Positions 1 through 11,750 are shown, numbered from the stretch's first letter. The stretch is DNA of 64,000 nucleotides from Scilla litardierei (GCA_030789695.1 CM061141.1:164453579-164517578); one strand, 5' to 3'. Numbers and translations are program-made. The notes: generated by a model from the letters alone, not told the origin.

Positions 1-431
1 ATACCGGCCTGTTTGGAGGAATCCAGGTTCGCATAGAACTCACGAACGAGGGCCGGAAAGTAGGGTGTGCGGTTCGTAGTTGACCAGAGACCAACTAGGC
101 CGGTGGAATGGAGAGGGGCCAAGATCCGAGAGAAGCCGTGGTCACTGAAGTCAACGTGACGTTCAGGATGGAATGGGAGGCGCTCCAGAAGGCGGAAATG
201 CTGTGAAGCCGCCGGAGAACGGAAGTAGGCCGGTGCTGGGGTTGCAATGAAATCTCGAGGGATCTGATCCATCGGGAGTGAAGTCGAAGGAGGACCGAAC
301 GAGAGGCTTTCGAAGCCGTGCGCGGAAAGAGCGGCGAGGAGTGTGGATTTGGGGGTGGTCGCCGGCGAAGACGGGGTCGGATCCGTCGAAACCAAAGATC
401 GGGCGGGCGGGTGGAGGGAAGCGCCGGCGGA
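1..431 (-). pseudogene. Sirevirus A env-like third ORF, N-terminal part, cut by window edge
   Basis: Open minus-strand frame from just below a TAA (434-432) to the window edge. The first ATG in frame is at 272-270; upstream codons are Ser/Thr/Pro-rich, as is usual for the N-terminus of this family, so the true start may lie higher and be lost to a frameshift. Near the left edge the protein reads LVREFYANL, the signature I recognise from the plant retrotransposon third-ORF (putative plant transposon protein) domain. Position downstream of RNase H agrees with the env-like gene of Sireviruses, and the ORF at 49970-51493 carries the equivalent LVKLFYAN. Function is unproven: an envelope role has been proposed for Sirevirus ORF3 from its position only. 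No transmembrane segment is visible in the part present. Confidence 0.6.
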
Positions 432-895
432 TTAATGGGTGGAGGCCGGCGATTTGAGGGAAGGACGGGGGAGATTTGGGAGAGGTCGGCGGGTTTCTTA
501 GATTAGGGAGAAGGGGTGCGTTGGGAAAGATAAAGAAATGGCCAGAGATATTTTGTGGGGACTTAACATTTCCCTAGGCAAGAATTAAATAGGGAAGAAA
601 ATCAGTTAAGGGTAGTTGCTGGAACGGATAGAATTCCAATCGGCAGAGAAGTTGAAGAAACGAATCCCACCAAAATTTGAAAACGAAAGGATGGGTTCAA
701 ATTCTGAAACAAAAATGGAGGGAACGGATAACGAGAATAAGCGGGAAGACGAAGCAGTTACCGAAAAAGTTAAAAAATAATTAAAAATTCGACAATTGGC
801 GACCAATATTGGTGAATTGGTCGACCAATTGTAAAAATAGCCAGAAAAATTTGAAAAAATTTGAGAAAAATTCTAAAAATAAAAATAAGAATGTG
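432..895 (-). other. Pol to env-like spacer with GGTCGACC palindromes
   Basis: No coding region is supported here. Around 788-832 the motif ATTGGTCGACCAAT and a variant (ATTGGCGACCAATATTGG) form inverted repeats. The same palindrome recurs in this element's LTR (about 6570-6605 and 6700-6720). The rest is AT-rich on the right and passes into the GC-rich env-like region on the left. Confidence 0.55.
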
Positions 896-1426
896 TCATA
901 AGTCCGATTTACTAATAATCCCTAAATTCCTACGAAGCTTAATAAAAGTATCTTCTTTCAATGGTTTGGTTAAAATATCAGCTGTCTGATGTTCAGTAGC
1001 TATAAATTTAAGAACTATATCTCCTTTCTGAACATGATCATCTAGAAAATGATGATGTACATCAATATGTTTTGTACGAGAATGATGCACATGATTTTTA
1101 GAAAGATTAATAGCACTAGTATTATCACACATAATAGGGCAAGTAGGGCAATCAATACCATAGTCAGATATAGTTTGTTTCATCCATAAGATTTGAGCAC
1201 ATGCTAAACCGGCGGCAATATATTCTGCCTCGGTTGTAGATAATGAAACGGAGTTTTGCTTTTTGCTAAACCAAGAAACTAAAGCATGACCTAAAAAGTG
1301 GCAAGTACCACTGGTACTTTTACGATCTGATTTGCAACCAGCAAAGTCTGCCATCACTATAGGATAATAAATCAAATGTGCTTGACTTGGGATAAAATAA
1401 ACCAATATCAGAAGTGTGCTTAACAT
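896..1426 (-). pseudogene. Sirevirus A RNase H domain
   Basis: Ribonuclease H of the copia polyprotein, which removes RNA from the RNA-DNA hybrid. Visible motifs are the [14 protein letters not shown] block, STTEAEYIAA (catalytic Glu), MCDNTSAINLSKN (catalytic Asp), HSRTKHIDVHHHFL and ADILTKPL, ending in a natural stop at 896. The domain is close to normal length. It is out of frame with the reverse transcriptase upstream: a one-base insertion around 1352, inside the first Asp motif, separates the two frames. The first 20 or so codons before ADFAG are therefore frameshifted RT-RNase H linker read out of frame. Confidence 0.85.
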
Positions 1427-2690
1427 ATCTAATAATCCTTTTTACGGCAGTTAAGTGTGAAATTTTAGGATCTGCCTGAAAACGTGCACATAAACATACT
1501 GAAAACATAATGTCTGGTCTACTAGCAGTTAAATAGAGTAGAGAGCCAATCATACCTCTATAAAGACGTTGATCAACACTCTTACCATTTAAGTCTTTGT
1601 CGAGAGATGTAGATGTACTCATTGGAGTACGTTTTTCTGCAGAACTTTCTAAACCAAAACGCTTGATGAGTTCTTTAGAGTACTTGCTTTGGTGAATGAA
1701 GATTCCTTCCTTCAATTGTTTAATTTGAAGACCGAGGAAGTAATTGAGTTCACCCATGTGACTCATCTCAAATTCTTTCTGCATAATCTTAGAAAAATCT
1801 TGACAAAGAGATTCATTAGTAGAACCAAAAATAATATCATCAACGTATATTTGAATAATGATTATGTCAGATTTAATATTTTTAATAAAAAGAGTGGAAT
1901 CTATTTTACCAATATTATAACCAGAATTTAAAAGATAGCTTTTAAGTCTTTCATACCAAGCACGAGGTGCTTGTTTGAGACCATAAAGAGCTTTCTTTAA
2001 TTTGAAAACATGATTTTCAAAATTTTCATGATGAAAACCAGGAGGTTGTTCAACATAAACTTCCTCCTTAAGAAATCCATTTAAAAAAGCACTTTTGACA
2101 TCCATTTGAAATAATTTAAAATCTTTAAAACATGCAAATGATAACAACATGCAAATAGACTCAAGACGAGCAACTGGTGCATAGGTTTCATCATAATCAA
2201 TACCTTCTTCTTGATTATAACCTTGTGCAACCAATCATGCCTTGTTTCTAATTACCTGACCAGATTCATCCAATTTATTTTTGAATACCCATTAAGTACC
2301 AATAATTGAATGATCTGTTGGTCTGGGAACTAATTCCCAAACATCATTTCGTTGAAATTGATTGAGTTCTTCCTACATAGCGATAATCCATGAACTGTCT
2401 TCACATGCATCTTTGATGTTCTTTAGTTCAATGGATGAAAGGAAAGCACAATGCGCCATTTGTTCAATTTGACGACGAGTTCTAACTACATCTGTAATAT
2501 CTCCAATGATTAATTCTGATGGATGATTTCGAACTTGTGCAAAAGCCTTGGGAAGATCTGTATTATCTGAAATAGACTCAACAGAATGATCAGTAGCATC
2601 AATTTCATCAAGTTTGATATTATCTAAAGAATTAGATAAAGGTAATATATTCTCTTCATCATCAATGATGGGAGAATTAGATGAGGGATT
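1320..2690 (-). pseudogene. Sirevirus A reverse transcriptase with nonsense codons
   Basis: Reverse transcriptase part of pol. From 2231 down it reads open: [20 protein letters not shown], the DVKSAFLNG block, [14 protein letters not shown], the polymerase active site YVDDIIFGS, then [10 protein letters not shown] and [14 protein letters not shown]. Above that, the integrase-RT linker and RT N-terminus stay in the same frame but carry TAG at 2375-2373, TAA at 2294-2292 and TGA at 2237-2235. The TGA sits where copia RTs normally have Arg (RNKA-R-LVAQG), which fits a CGA to TGA change. The frame is lost at about 1352 by an extra base. Active-site residues are intact, but the chain is broken. 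Confidence 0.87.
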
Positions 2691-3419
2691 CTAATCAAAT
2701 GTGACATGTAGTGATTCTTCAACTGTTGAAGTTCTTTTGTTATATACTCTGTAGGCTTTGCTACGTGTTGAGTATCCAACAAAAATACCTTCATCAGATT
2801 TCGAATCAAATTTATCAAATGCATCTTTAGTATTAAGAATAAAACATTTACATCCAAACACTTTAAAATATGATACACGTGGAATGCGATCAAAGAATAA
2901 TTCAAAACAAGTTTTATTAAGAAATGACCTTATGAGAATTTTATTCATAATGTAACATGCAGTTGCGACAGCTTCAGCCCAAAAATATTTCGGTAAATTA
3001 CTATCACAAAGCATTGTTCTTGCACATTCTTGTAAAGTTCTATTTTTCCTTTCAACTACTCCATTTTGAGGAGGAGCACGAGGAAAAGAAAAATTGTGAG
3101 TAATGCCATTTTCATTACAAAACTTGGTAAATGATTCATTTTCAAATTCTCCTCCATGATCACTACGAATAGTGACAATATTAGAAGATTTGATTTTTTG
3201 TATCTTTTTACAAAATATTAAAAATTCTTCAAATGCATCATTCTTGTTTTGTAAGAATATAACCCAAGTATATCTTGAATAATCATCAACAATGACAAAC
3301 GCATATCTATTTCTATTCAAAGAAGCTACTCTTGAAGGACCAAACAAATCTAAGTGTAAGAGTTCTAATAGTCTCTTTGTTGAGATAACATCCTTTGATT
3401 TAAAAGAAGATTTGTGCAT
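2691..3419 (-). pseudogene. Sirevirus A integrase core
   Basis: Integrase catalytic core (rve fold) of copia type. The catalytic triad is intact: Asp in LLHLDLFGPS, Asp in IRSDHGGEF and Glu in PPQNGVVERKNRTLQE. These are followed by the C-terminal block FKVFGCKCFILNTK and DEGIFVGYSTRSKAYRVYNK found in copia integrases. The frame is bounded by TAA at 3428-3426 upstream and TAG at 2693-2691 downstream. Both interrupt a reading frame that otherwise continues from protease into RT, so this is one pol ORF broken by point mutations rather than separate genes. Confidence 0.88.
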
Positions 3420-3425
3420 TTTTCC

Positions 3426-3929
3426 TTATTGACAAGCATCACAAAAACGTTTGTGTTTGAAAGAAATATTTGGCATTCCATTTACTAATTTGTGTTTCGA
3501 AATGTGTGCTAGATTTTTGAAATTAGTGTGTCCAAAATGTTTATGCCATAAAAGTGTATCATCAGATGTAATCATTAAACAATGATTATTTGTGGTAACA
3601 GACATGCATAAAATATAAATGTTATTTTTACGCTTACCACGAAACAAAACAGATGACATATCAGAATCATAAATAATGCAATCATTTTGTTCAAAAACTA
3701 TTTTGTAATTTTTATCGCATAACTGACTAATGGAAAGTAAATTATGTTTCAAACCGTCAACCAGGTGAACATTCTCAATGATAGGCTGATTTGTATTGCC
3801 AACTGTTTCAGTGCTTATGATTTTTCCTTTCTTGTTGTCACCAAAGGTAACTGTGCCTCCATCTTTATATTTAATGTTTGAAAGCAAGTTGATATTTCCT
3901 GTCATATGTTTTGAACATCCACTGTCCAA
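3426..3929 (-). pseudogene. Sirevirus A protease and integrase zinc-binding region
   Basis: Begins at the aspartic protease active site MDSGCSKHMTG, preceded by Trp-Ile in the genomic frame, and ends with the GAG-pre-integrase / HHCC zinc finger (LLWHKHFGHTNFKNLAHI to FCDACQ). Protease matures the polyprotein; the HHCC motif is the N-terminal domain of integrase. The frame is the same as the integrase core below it, separated only by TAA at 3428-3426. It is not the gag frame: the coordinate offset from the gag ATG is 2 modulo 3, so gag and pol are out of phase here, by natural design or by mutation. Confidence 0.82.
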
Positions 3930-4006
3930 AATCCATCTTTCTTTCCTAGGTACCTGAAAGATAAAACATTAAGCATTGGTACCCTTTGTTTTGAGGGTCC
4001 TTGGGA

Positions 4007-5746
4007 TTAGATTTTAGGAAGCCAAACCCAAGTTGAATTTAGCTTTCTAATGTAATCACTAGAATGAACAATAGAATGCATAAAATGCGAAATATAATAA
4101 TTTCTATTTTCTAAGCATGTATTCTTAGGAACCCATACACTAATTGTAGTAGGTTTCCTAAGAGATGATTTTGAAATGTTAATAACATTTCTTTGTAAAG
4201 AAGAAGCAGGAATGTTTACTTTCTTTGTGTAAATAAATGCGTGATTCTTCTTTTGAGGTTTAACAAAAGTAGTTTTTCCACAAGAAGAAGAAGTGCTACA
4301 AGACTTGGGTGCATCCTTATGAGAATATCCCAGACCCTGTCTATGATTTGCTGGATATTGTATTTTTAGCAAATCATCAAGATTAGTCTTTCCTTTATTA
4401 AATTTATTAATATTGGAAGACATCTCATTGTATTTCATCTTTAGTGATGAAATATTTTTATCCATTTCGGATATTTGAGTATGTAGTTCTAGATTCTTAG
4501 TTTTGAGAATATCATTCTCTTTACTAAGATTCAAATTTTGAGAAGATGTATTCTCAGTGTTTTTAGAAGAAGATAATTCTTGATATTTAATAAGGAGATC
4601 ATCATTATTCTGTTTCAATGATTTATGTTGACTATTTAATTTTTTGAAACGAGAATAGAGATCTTTTAATGCATCAAGTAATTCTTCGTTATTAAAAGAA
4701 CTTACCTCATCTTCATCTTCTTGTGCCATAAAGCACATGTTAGCACTTTCATTTAGAACATCATCTTCATCATCTGAAGAATCATCCCATGTTGCTGCAA
4801 ATGCCTTTTTCATTTTGTCAAACCTCCTTTCTTTTCTGGATTGATCATTATTGGAAGTTTTGAACTTTGCTTTGAGAAGAGGACAGTCTTTCTTCATATG
4901 TCCTGGCTTATTACAATTAAAGCAAAGAGAAGAATCAGTATTCTTAGATTTAAAATTATTATACTTTCCTTTCTGAAAGAATTTTCTGAAGTTTTTGGCA
5001 AAAAATGCCATATCATCATCTGAATCTTCATTATCTGATGTTGCGTTGAAGGCAAGTACTTTCTTCTTTTGATTTGATTCTTCTTTCTCATCTTGAAGTG
5101 TAACTTCATGGGCCATTAAGTTACCAATAATATTTTCCAAAGATAATGTGGAAAGATCATTGGCTTCCTCAATAGCGGTGATCTTTGGACGCCATACTGG
5201 GGTTAAAGCTTTAAGAATTTTGCGAACCTGTTCAAGAGAAGTGTAAGTTTTTCCAAGAGCATTCAAAGAATTTATAATATTAGTAAACCTGGTGTTCATT
5301 TCTCCAATTGTCTCTTGGTCCTTCATCTTGAACAACTGGAATTTGTGAACCAAAACAGAAATCTTAGTTTCCTTCACTTTACTGGTTCCTTCATGAGTTA
5401 CCTCAAGTATATGCCAAATCTCCTTAGCACTTTTGGCCTGAGATACTCGATTAAACTCATGTTTATTCATAGCACAAAATAAAGCATTCATGGCCTTTGA
5501 GTTGTTGGTTTTTGCAGTTTTGTCGTTGGTGGTCCAATCAGCAACAGGAGTAGTTGGCTTTTCGTATCCTGACTCTACGATGTCCCAAATCTCATAATTC
5601 ATACTTTGGAGATGAATCTCCATTCGTATTTTCTAATATGAGTAATTTGAACCATCAAATAGAGGAGGACGGGTTTGAGAGTGCCCTTCAGGATGCTGAT
5701 TGTAGTTGTGTGGAACTGCGTTCATGTTTGAGGAACTTGATGCCAT
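4007..5746 (-). pseudogene. Sirevirus A gag with one nonsense codon
   Basis: Capsid/nucleocapsid precursor. I place the start at the ATG 5746-5744, just inside the primer site, because it opens the usual MASSS...PPLFDGSNYSY N-terminus. Codon 38 is TAG (5635-5633), where copia gags have Trp before KIR, so this copy is broken early. Downstream are the gag core (about residues 50-220), a CCHC zinc knuckle CFNCNKPGHMKKDC, an acidic stretch, then a long predicted coiled coil (SRFKKLNSQHKSLKQNNDDL and following) and the Sirevirus C-terminal block YPANHRQGLGY to SSDYIRKLNSTWV. Length, about 580 codons, is normal for a Sirevirus gag. A paralogous C-terminus is seen at 36798-37658. Confidence 0.87.
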
Positions 5747-5755
5747 CTTAACCTT

Positions 5756-5767
5756 GCTCTGATACCA
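5756..5767 (-). other. Primer binding site, initiator-Met tRNA (Sirevirus A)
   Basis: Minus strand reads TGGTATCAGAGC, the complement of the 3' end of plant initiator-Met tRNA, two bases from the LTR edge. It fixes orientation and the inner end of the 5' LTR. Confidence 0.9.
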
Positions 5768-5769
5768 AA

Positions 5770-7135
5770 TGTAATTTTAACCTGTAAGGATCAACACACT
5801 AGAGGGGGGGTGAATAGTGTATATTAAAAAAATGTCGCAAATAAAATGTTAGTAATATTTGCAAAGATGGCACAGAAATAAAAAGATAAGTACTGAAATT
5901 AAATCAATCGCAAACACAGAGATTTATCCTGGTTCGGATCCTTGTGATCCTACTCCAGTCCTCTACCCCGTAGAGATTTTCAATCCACTATAATCACTTG
6001 CCCCGCAAGCACAAACTTACAAAAATGGCGACACTCCCCGTGTCCCAAACTTTGTACAATCTCTAAACAGAGATTCAAACCTGTTAAATAATGAAATAGA
6101 AAAACACCTATAGCCTTGTTATAAATTTCAGAGAATGAATTCAAGGATGGTGTTTAGAAGATGAACTTCAAGATGTAAAAGATATGTAATGAAGAGCAAC
6201 ACTTGAAGTTCTCTGGTTCATAAAAGAAGAGAGCGAGATCAATCGATTTCTTCTTGCAATTATGAACGCAAACAACTTTCCAAAATGATGTTGAAAAATC
6301 CAAGTTCTTCCGTTCTTAAATGAAGAAGGAAATCTAATGATTTCTTCTTACAAATAAGAAAAGAACAACTAATGGCCTAAAGCTTTAGAAAAGAGAAGAC
6401 TTGATTCCAACAAATAAGAGAGTAAAGAAGAGGACAGTGTGTGAAAGAAAAGAGAGGGTATACCCCTTTATTTATAGTGTTTAGGGACGGTTGGGGACTG
6501 TAGTTAATGTTGAAAAACGGGTAGGAACCGTCCCTGAAAATTTGGGATCAAAACGGCTAGTTTTGAAATTGGTCGACCAAAAGGACAAATTGGTCGACCA
6601 AAATTTAGAGAGGGAATTTCGACTGTTGGAAGACATTTCTAGAATCTACACGGTTAGGGAAGTTTGCACATGCAATCCCATAACCAAATTCGAAGGTTTA
6701 AAATTGGTCGACCAAAATGGGGTTATTGGCTGCCAATTTTCAAAGTTGCGAATTTTCGAAATTGGGAAGTGTAGATCTCTGAGGAATGGAACCTAGATGA
6801 CTAAGATATATTATCACAAGGCTTTGTGACTCTAATAAAGTAAATTTTACATTGATTACATAAAGCCGTAGATAGGACTGCATCTGCAACTGAATCTGAG
6901 AAGCTTCTTTGCAGGAGATCCTTATCAAGTGATTATATATCCAAGTCGTGGATTAGGTGCCTTTGTCTTTCCAGCTTCATGATTGATATATCTGATTGAG
7001 TATGCATGAAGATATCTCATTTGTGTGGAACTCAGCATTGATATGTATCTGCATACATAGAGTTAGTAGCACTGAATGTGTTTGTCATATCAAAACCATA
7101 TGGGAATAGAAATATGGAATTATGAAATTCCAACA
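5770..7135 (-). repeat. 5' LTR of Sirevirus A
   Basis: On the minus strand it starts TGTTGGAATTTC at 7135 and ends TTACA at 5770, next to the primer site. The inner end carries the Sirevirus-like CCCCCCTCTAGTGTGTTGATC. Several GGTCGACC palindromes lie at 6570-6720. A TATA-like TATAAATAAAGG sits at about 6467-6478 on the minus strand. The outer end is inferred from the TG dinucleotide alone, because the partner LTR is outside the window. Confidence 0.6.
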
Positions 7136-8899
7136 AATCTTTTCCAATCAAATCTTAATCAGATTGATCAAATTAGATTTCCGAATCTATATGTCTTGTC
7201 GAATCATCCAAATCATATTCAATCTTAACTACATCAGATTGTGATCATAACTGAATCTATCTTCTTAATCAAAATATCCTAACCAAGTCGATCCTCCTAA
7301 TCTAATCTTAACTAAGTTGATAGTTAAATCGGATCTAAATCCTAATATCTTTAAATATCTTAACTATACTAGTTTCCTAATCAAATCGTAACTGAACTGA
7401 TCTCCATAATCTAAATATCTTAACTATATGATTCTCCCAATCGTATCTTTACTCGAAATTGTAATGAAAATCCTTAATCAAATCTAAATTGATAAATTAA
7501 CATATCGGAAACAAATCACATAGTATCTTATTTTAAATCCTAACCAAAGTATCTTAATTGAACTGATTCTCCTAATTCTCCTAACGAAATTGACTTCTTA
7601 ATCAGATATTATCTTAACAAAATATAACTTAAATCCTAATATAAAAAATAAAGCAACTTTATATATCTAATATCCTAACTAGTCACCTCGAGATCCCTCC
7701 CACATAACAACCCTCACACACGCAATCTCCCCTCTATCCCATATCACCCGACAACCACCCCACGTTCTCATCCCATACACACCCACTCATTCTCCTCCTT
7801 ATCATTCATCTCATTCATAAATCCCATCTCCAAGCTCACGAACCCATCAAACTTCAAACGCCAGTCACGCACATTCTCCTCCTTTTTCCTCGTCGTCTTC
7901 TTCTAATACTCTAGGCACAACCCCCTCCTCTCAAACTTGTGCAAGTCCCTTCCACTCTCAACTGCTATCTCCTCCTTCAATCTCTCGGAAACAACCCACG
8001 ACAACTCCAACGACTTCGCCCCTAGCGCCCACAGCCTTCCCCCCTGTACACCCGTTCGCCCACCATCTCCAGCACGCCACTCGACTCGTTAGTGCCACCA
8101 CCGAACCCCGAGCCCCGTTCTCCACCTCCCTCACTCTGACTCCCGTCGTGCAACATCAACTCCTCCCTCCTCTTTAAAAATCCTTAGCCCATCCCTGACT
8201 CCCTCCACCTCGCCGACGTCCTCGTCCACTGCCCGGTCTCAGGCAAGCCCACACCTCCACTCCGTTAACCCCCAGCGAGCTTCTTCTCCACGCACTGATG
8301 TTCACCTCCTTCCCCTTCGAACACCGTTCACCGGTAACCTCCTCCACCCTGCAAACAGCCCGATACCAAAGCCCCTCAGCCTCTCGCCCCTCCAACCGCC
8401 TACCCACAAGCCCAACAAACCCCTCTCAAACTTGACGGTGTCACCCTCTCCCTCAGCACTTCCCTGACCCCGCTTCATCCCTCAGGCGCCCCTCCCACCT
8501 CGATCTCGCTCCACCCTCGACCCCATCTCCATTCGTCGTCGACTGCAACATGCCACGAGCAATACAGCGACCTCGCTCCGCCTCCTTCCACCGTCGGACG
8601 ATCACACAACCACAACGCCGCCGTGAGCAGCCGCCAACCACCGTGCCATTGCCAAGCCTGCATGCATACGCTAAGGCAACGACGTCGTGGGTTGTTTAAG
8701 TTATAATGCATGCTGTAATATTTGTTATGCACGTAGTGGCGTACATTACTATATTATATAATATACGGTAAATATAGTATATAAATGTGTTAGTAACTTC
8801 ATAAATTGTTATCATTATTATATACTGGGGTTAATATAATAGGGTATAAGATGTTAGCTGCAATTGAAATGCGCCAGCCCCTACAATACAATATATAGG
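7136..8899 (+). other. Chromovirus-type LTR, fragment 1 of 4 (inferred)
   Basis: No gene is seen. 7140-7680 is AT-rich with repeated CCTAATC/TCTTAACT words; 7680-8690 is strongly C-rich; 8700-8899 is AT-rich again. AT-rich followed by C-rich is also the order in the solo LTR at 28357-31776. This piece joins 16247-16705 when the gypsy insertion and one ATAGG copy are removed. Together with 25630-26491 and 44656-44787 it gives about 3.2 kb, the size of the other chromovirus-type LTRs here. The left boundary is unknown. Confidence 0.4.
8895..8899. other. Target site duplication ATAGG, left copy
   Basis: ATAGG directly precedes the left LTR; an identical ATAGG at 16242-16246 directly follows the right LTR. 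This proves a complete insertion with undisturbed ends. Confidence 0.95.
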
Positions 8900-9860
8900 T
8901 GATACGTCTATTTTACGGAAGCCCAACAGCATGAGCCCAAAGGCGCGGCCCACCCAACGAAGCCCGAAGGAACACGGAGCTAGAAACCCAACTGCCGACC
9001 AGAAGCCCGTCTGCGAGATCAGGCCCGCCCGACAAAGCCCCTTTAGAGGGCCCCCGAACGACGATCCAACCCGGCCCCAGAAGCACGCCAGTCACTCGCC
9101 CACTCCAGCGATAACCGCTCCCCCAGTTCCACGACCACTTAATGGCGATAATGGGGAGGTGCTGGCATGGCGCAGTGGACAGCGATAGGGAGGCGGATTG
9201 AGGGGGCACGATTGGGGGCGGACGAGGGACGTGAGTCATGGGCAGTCACGACGGGAGGTCTATAAAAGGGGTGGAAAGACGACTGGACAAAGGACGGCAT
9301 CTAAGGTAACTAAAACCTAAGGTACTCCATCAATGACCTAGTTCCCCCATTCCAAATTCCTTCCTCCCCCGCTCGCGCCGGTAGACACCGTTCCGATCTC
9401 CTCTCGAGTCGAACCGTCTCCGCCGGGCCTCCTCTTTCAGATCACTGTCTGACTTAGGCATCGGAGGGGATTTGGCCGGAACCAAGGTCCGGCCCCCCTG
9501 ACGAGCGTTCTCATCTGCGCAGGAGGACATCAGATCCACGGGCCGAGGCTTCCCCTCCGCTCGGCGACCGGCCGCGTAACCAGTAGGACGATCGAGGCTA
9601 CCCCTCGTCACCCGACCGCCGAGGCCGAGCACGTCCATCCGAGGCCGAGCGTCTCAACCCGGGTCGAGGCTTCCCCTCGCCCCCTTGCGACCGAGGATCC
9701 CGACTCGGCCCAGCCGACGCGCTCCGCTTCGTCCGCAGCTCCGACTCGCGCCTCGTCTGCACCGACTCGACATACCCGAGGGACCCAAGCGGGCCCCTTG
9801 ACCACGTTGACCGGGTTGTCCACGGTCAACGCTTTTGTAGTGAGAAAACACTCTGAAACA
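8900..9860 (+). repeat. 5' LTR of gypsy TR-GAG element
   Basis: Starts TGATACGTCTATTTTACGG, ends CTCTGAAACA. It is the same length (961 bp) as the copy at 15281-16241. TATA box TATAAAA at 9261-9267 puts U3 at roughly the first 390 bases. Confidence 0.95.
9261..9267 (+). promoter_or_regulatory. TATA box of the gypsy 5' LTR
   Basis: GGTCTATAAAAGGGG, a canonical plant TATA context, about 655 bases before the gag ATG. The right LTR carries the same sequence at 15642-15648. Confidence 0.75.
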
Positions 9861-9862
9861 TC

Positions 9863-9880
9863 TGGCGCCGTCTGTGGGAA
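9863..9880 (+). other. Primer binding site of gypsy element (TGGCGCC type)
   Basis: TGGCGCCGTCTGTGGGAA begins two bases after the LTR. Its first nine to ten bases match the complement of plant tRNA-Asp 3' end; the remainder diverges. This primer type is common in Tat-lineage elements. Confidence 0.75.
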
Positions 9881-9915
9881 CGAACCGTCCCACGAAGAAA
9901 CAAACCACACCAGCA

Positions 9916-11628
9916 ATGGCACGAGCCTGCAATGGAAAGAGACGCATGCCCCCCATCCCGGAAGAGGGGAATGGCACACCCAACAGCAACCTTGAGGACT
10001 CACCTGACGACAATCTCCCCGCCCCCTCAACCGAAGAGGCTGGCGGGTCGGAACTAGCCACGCAGGGGCAGCTCCACGCCCTGGCCCAAGAGACCAACGC
10101 GAGCCTCCAGACGTTGGTCGCAACGGTACATCAGCTCGTCGGCGCTGCGCCGGCCAACGGAGACGTGTTGGGCGACGACCATCGTTGGGCGGGGGGCCCC
10201 CCGCTCTTACGGTCCGCTGTGGTCGATGACCATGGGAACCGAAGACCGAACACTGAACGTCGGTTCGCGTGGTCTGGCTCCCGTCAGGCGAGATCACGCG
10301 CCTCCTCCCCTTATTGTGAAAGGAGCCGAAGAGAAACCGAAGGCACGGGGGACGAGTCGGTGACCGCGTCGTCCCGCCGACCACGATCACCCCATCGCAG
10401 AAGAAGCGATCAACACCACTCGAGAGACCGATCACGGCGGAGCGGGAGCTCCCGTCGGAGGAGCCGGGAACGACGGGTCAGCCCGACCCCCAGTGTGGCG
10501 AGGGCCGTGGAGCCAGTCCCGCCGGCGCCTGTGCCCCCTCCACCGCCGAACGAGCTGGAGGTAGGTGGGTGTCGGACCCCCGGGGGCATCCACGGAGACC
10601 GGTGCCCTCTGTCGAGGAGAATAACTGACGCGCGGGTCCCCTCTCGATTCAAGATCCCGGCGCTGGGGAAGTACGACGGGATAGGAGACCCGGGAAACCA
10701 CGTGATGGACTACGAGGGTGACATGTCCTTCCAAGGAGCCGACGATGACTTGCTCTGCAGGGGCTTCTACTCGACCCTCAGGGGAGCGGCGAGAACCTGG
10801 TACCGCAGCCTACCCAGCCGCTCCATCGACAGCTTCGAGGAACTCACCCAGCTGTTCTGCAAACAGTTCATGGCAGGGCGACAGGTAATGCCTGATGCTG
10901 AACATTTGTTTAACATAGTGCAGGGCCCCACCGAGCCGCTCCGACAGTTTATGCGCCGCTTCAACGCGGAACGGCTGAACGTGAACAGCCCCCCCGACCT
11001 TGTTGTCCAAACGGCCCTAAAGAAAGGGCTGCGCCATAGAGGCCTAAAGAAGTCTCTGCACAACGATCCCCCGAAGGACCTTCCTGGGATCATGGCGAGG
11101 GCCGAGCGCTTCATGTTGACCAAGGAGACCTTGGCCATTGAGGCGGGAAAGGCCAAACGAGGGACCAAACGCGGCGATAGCAAGCGCCGCAGCCCCGAAG
11201 GGTACCGGACCGAGAAGAAGACGAGAAACAGGCAGTGAGGAGAGGGTACCAGGGACGCCACCCCAGACGCCGTCCTCGCTCAAGTTCAGAAGGAAGAGCG
11301 TGCCGATCGCCCCCCGCCAAAGACAAAAAGAGGGGGGAAGAATGGGGAAAAGTACTGCAAATACCACAAGGACAATGGCCATGACAATGAAGACTGCTGG
11401 CACCTAAAGAAGGACATTGAGAAGCTGATGAGCCGAGGGCACGCAAGGAATTTCGCTGACGAGCCGGCCCACGAAGAAGGTCAACACCGTCCAAGGACCC
11501 CTCCGCATCATAGAGTGAGCAGGCGAGGCCCCGGTCGTAGCCTAGTCCGGAGGAGATTATCTAGGTTTACATCCCTCCGTCTAGCTTTATTTCCTGCTTT
11601 CTTTCCTCCAAATGTACTAGTCCAATAG
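9916..11628 (+). pseudogene. gag of gypsy TR-GAG element, one in-frame TGA
   Basis: Capsid-nucleocapsid precursor. I choose ATG 9916 (MARACNGKRRMPP); the frame is open upstream to 9874 without another ATG. An Arg/Ser-rich linker (about residues 130-210) leads to the retrotransposon gag domain: GKYDGIGDPGNHVMDYE, AARTWYRSLPSRSIDSFEEL, FCKQFMAGR and EPLRQFMRRFNAE (about residues 235-350). A TGA at 11236-11238 stops the chain after 440 residues, but the same frame then continues for 390 bases through a Tat-type zinc motif YCKYHKDNGHDNEDC and DIEKLMSRG, ending at TAG 11626-11628. A single CGA to TGA type change would explain this; stop readthrough is possible but unsupported. Total frame: 571 codons. 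Confidence 0.85.
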
Positions 11629-11750
11629 GACCCTTAAGAGTACAAACGCATTCCCTTTTATCTTCTCTTTATCTTCGACGGAACCAACATTTCACCAAAG
11701 GTGCATAAGAGCGAAAACCGCCACCTCACCGGATGGGGGGGGTCAGACAG

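Larger units (their letters stand above)
1..7135 (-). mobile_element. Sirevirus A (Ty1/copia), degenerate, open at left edge
   Basis: Minus-strand copia element. Reading down from position 7135 the order is 5' LTR, initiator-Met primer site, gag with coiled coil, protease, integrase, reverse transcriptase, RNase H, a palindrome-bearing spacer, then an env-like third ORF that runs past position 1. Gag-pol followed by an extra ORF, with a long coiled-coil gag, is the Sirevirus layout. The 3' LTR lies outside the window. Gag has one nonsense codon; pol has five nonsense codons and a frameshift, so this copy cannot make a working polyprotein. Its LTR inner end resembles that of the plus-strand element at 33763-40520 (shared TTCACCCCCCTCTAGTGTGT). 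Confidence 0.88.

Noticed and set aside
5756..5767. tRNA gene fragments at TGGTATCAGAGC sites (also 23084, 27490, 35594)
   Set aside because: Only 12 bases match, each lies next to an LTR end; they are primer binding sites, not tRNA genes.
8174..8732. Possible gene in the GC-rich stretch 7700-8700
   Set aside because: Only short, motif-free frames; C-rich composition and neighbours fit an LTR start region better.
9608..10435. 275-codon minus-strand ORF opposite gag
   Set aside because: Composition shadow of the GC-rich gag and LTR; it crosses the LTR boundary and primer site.
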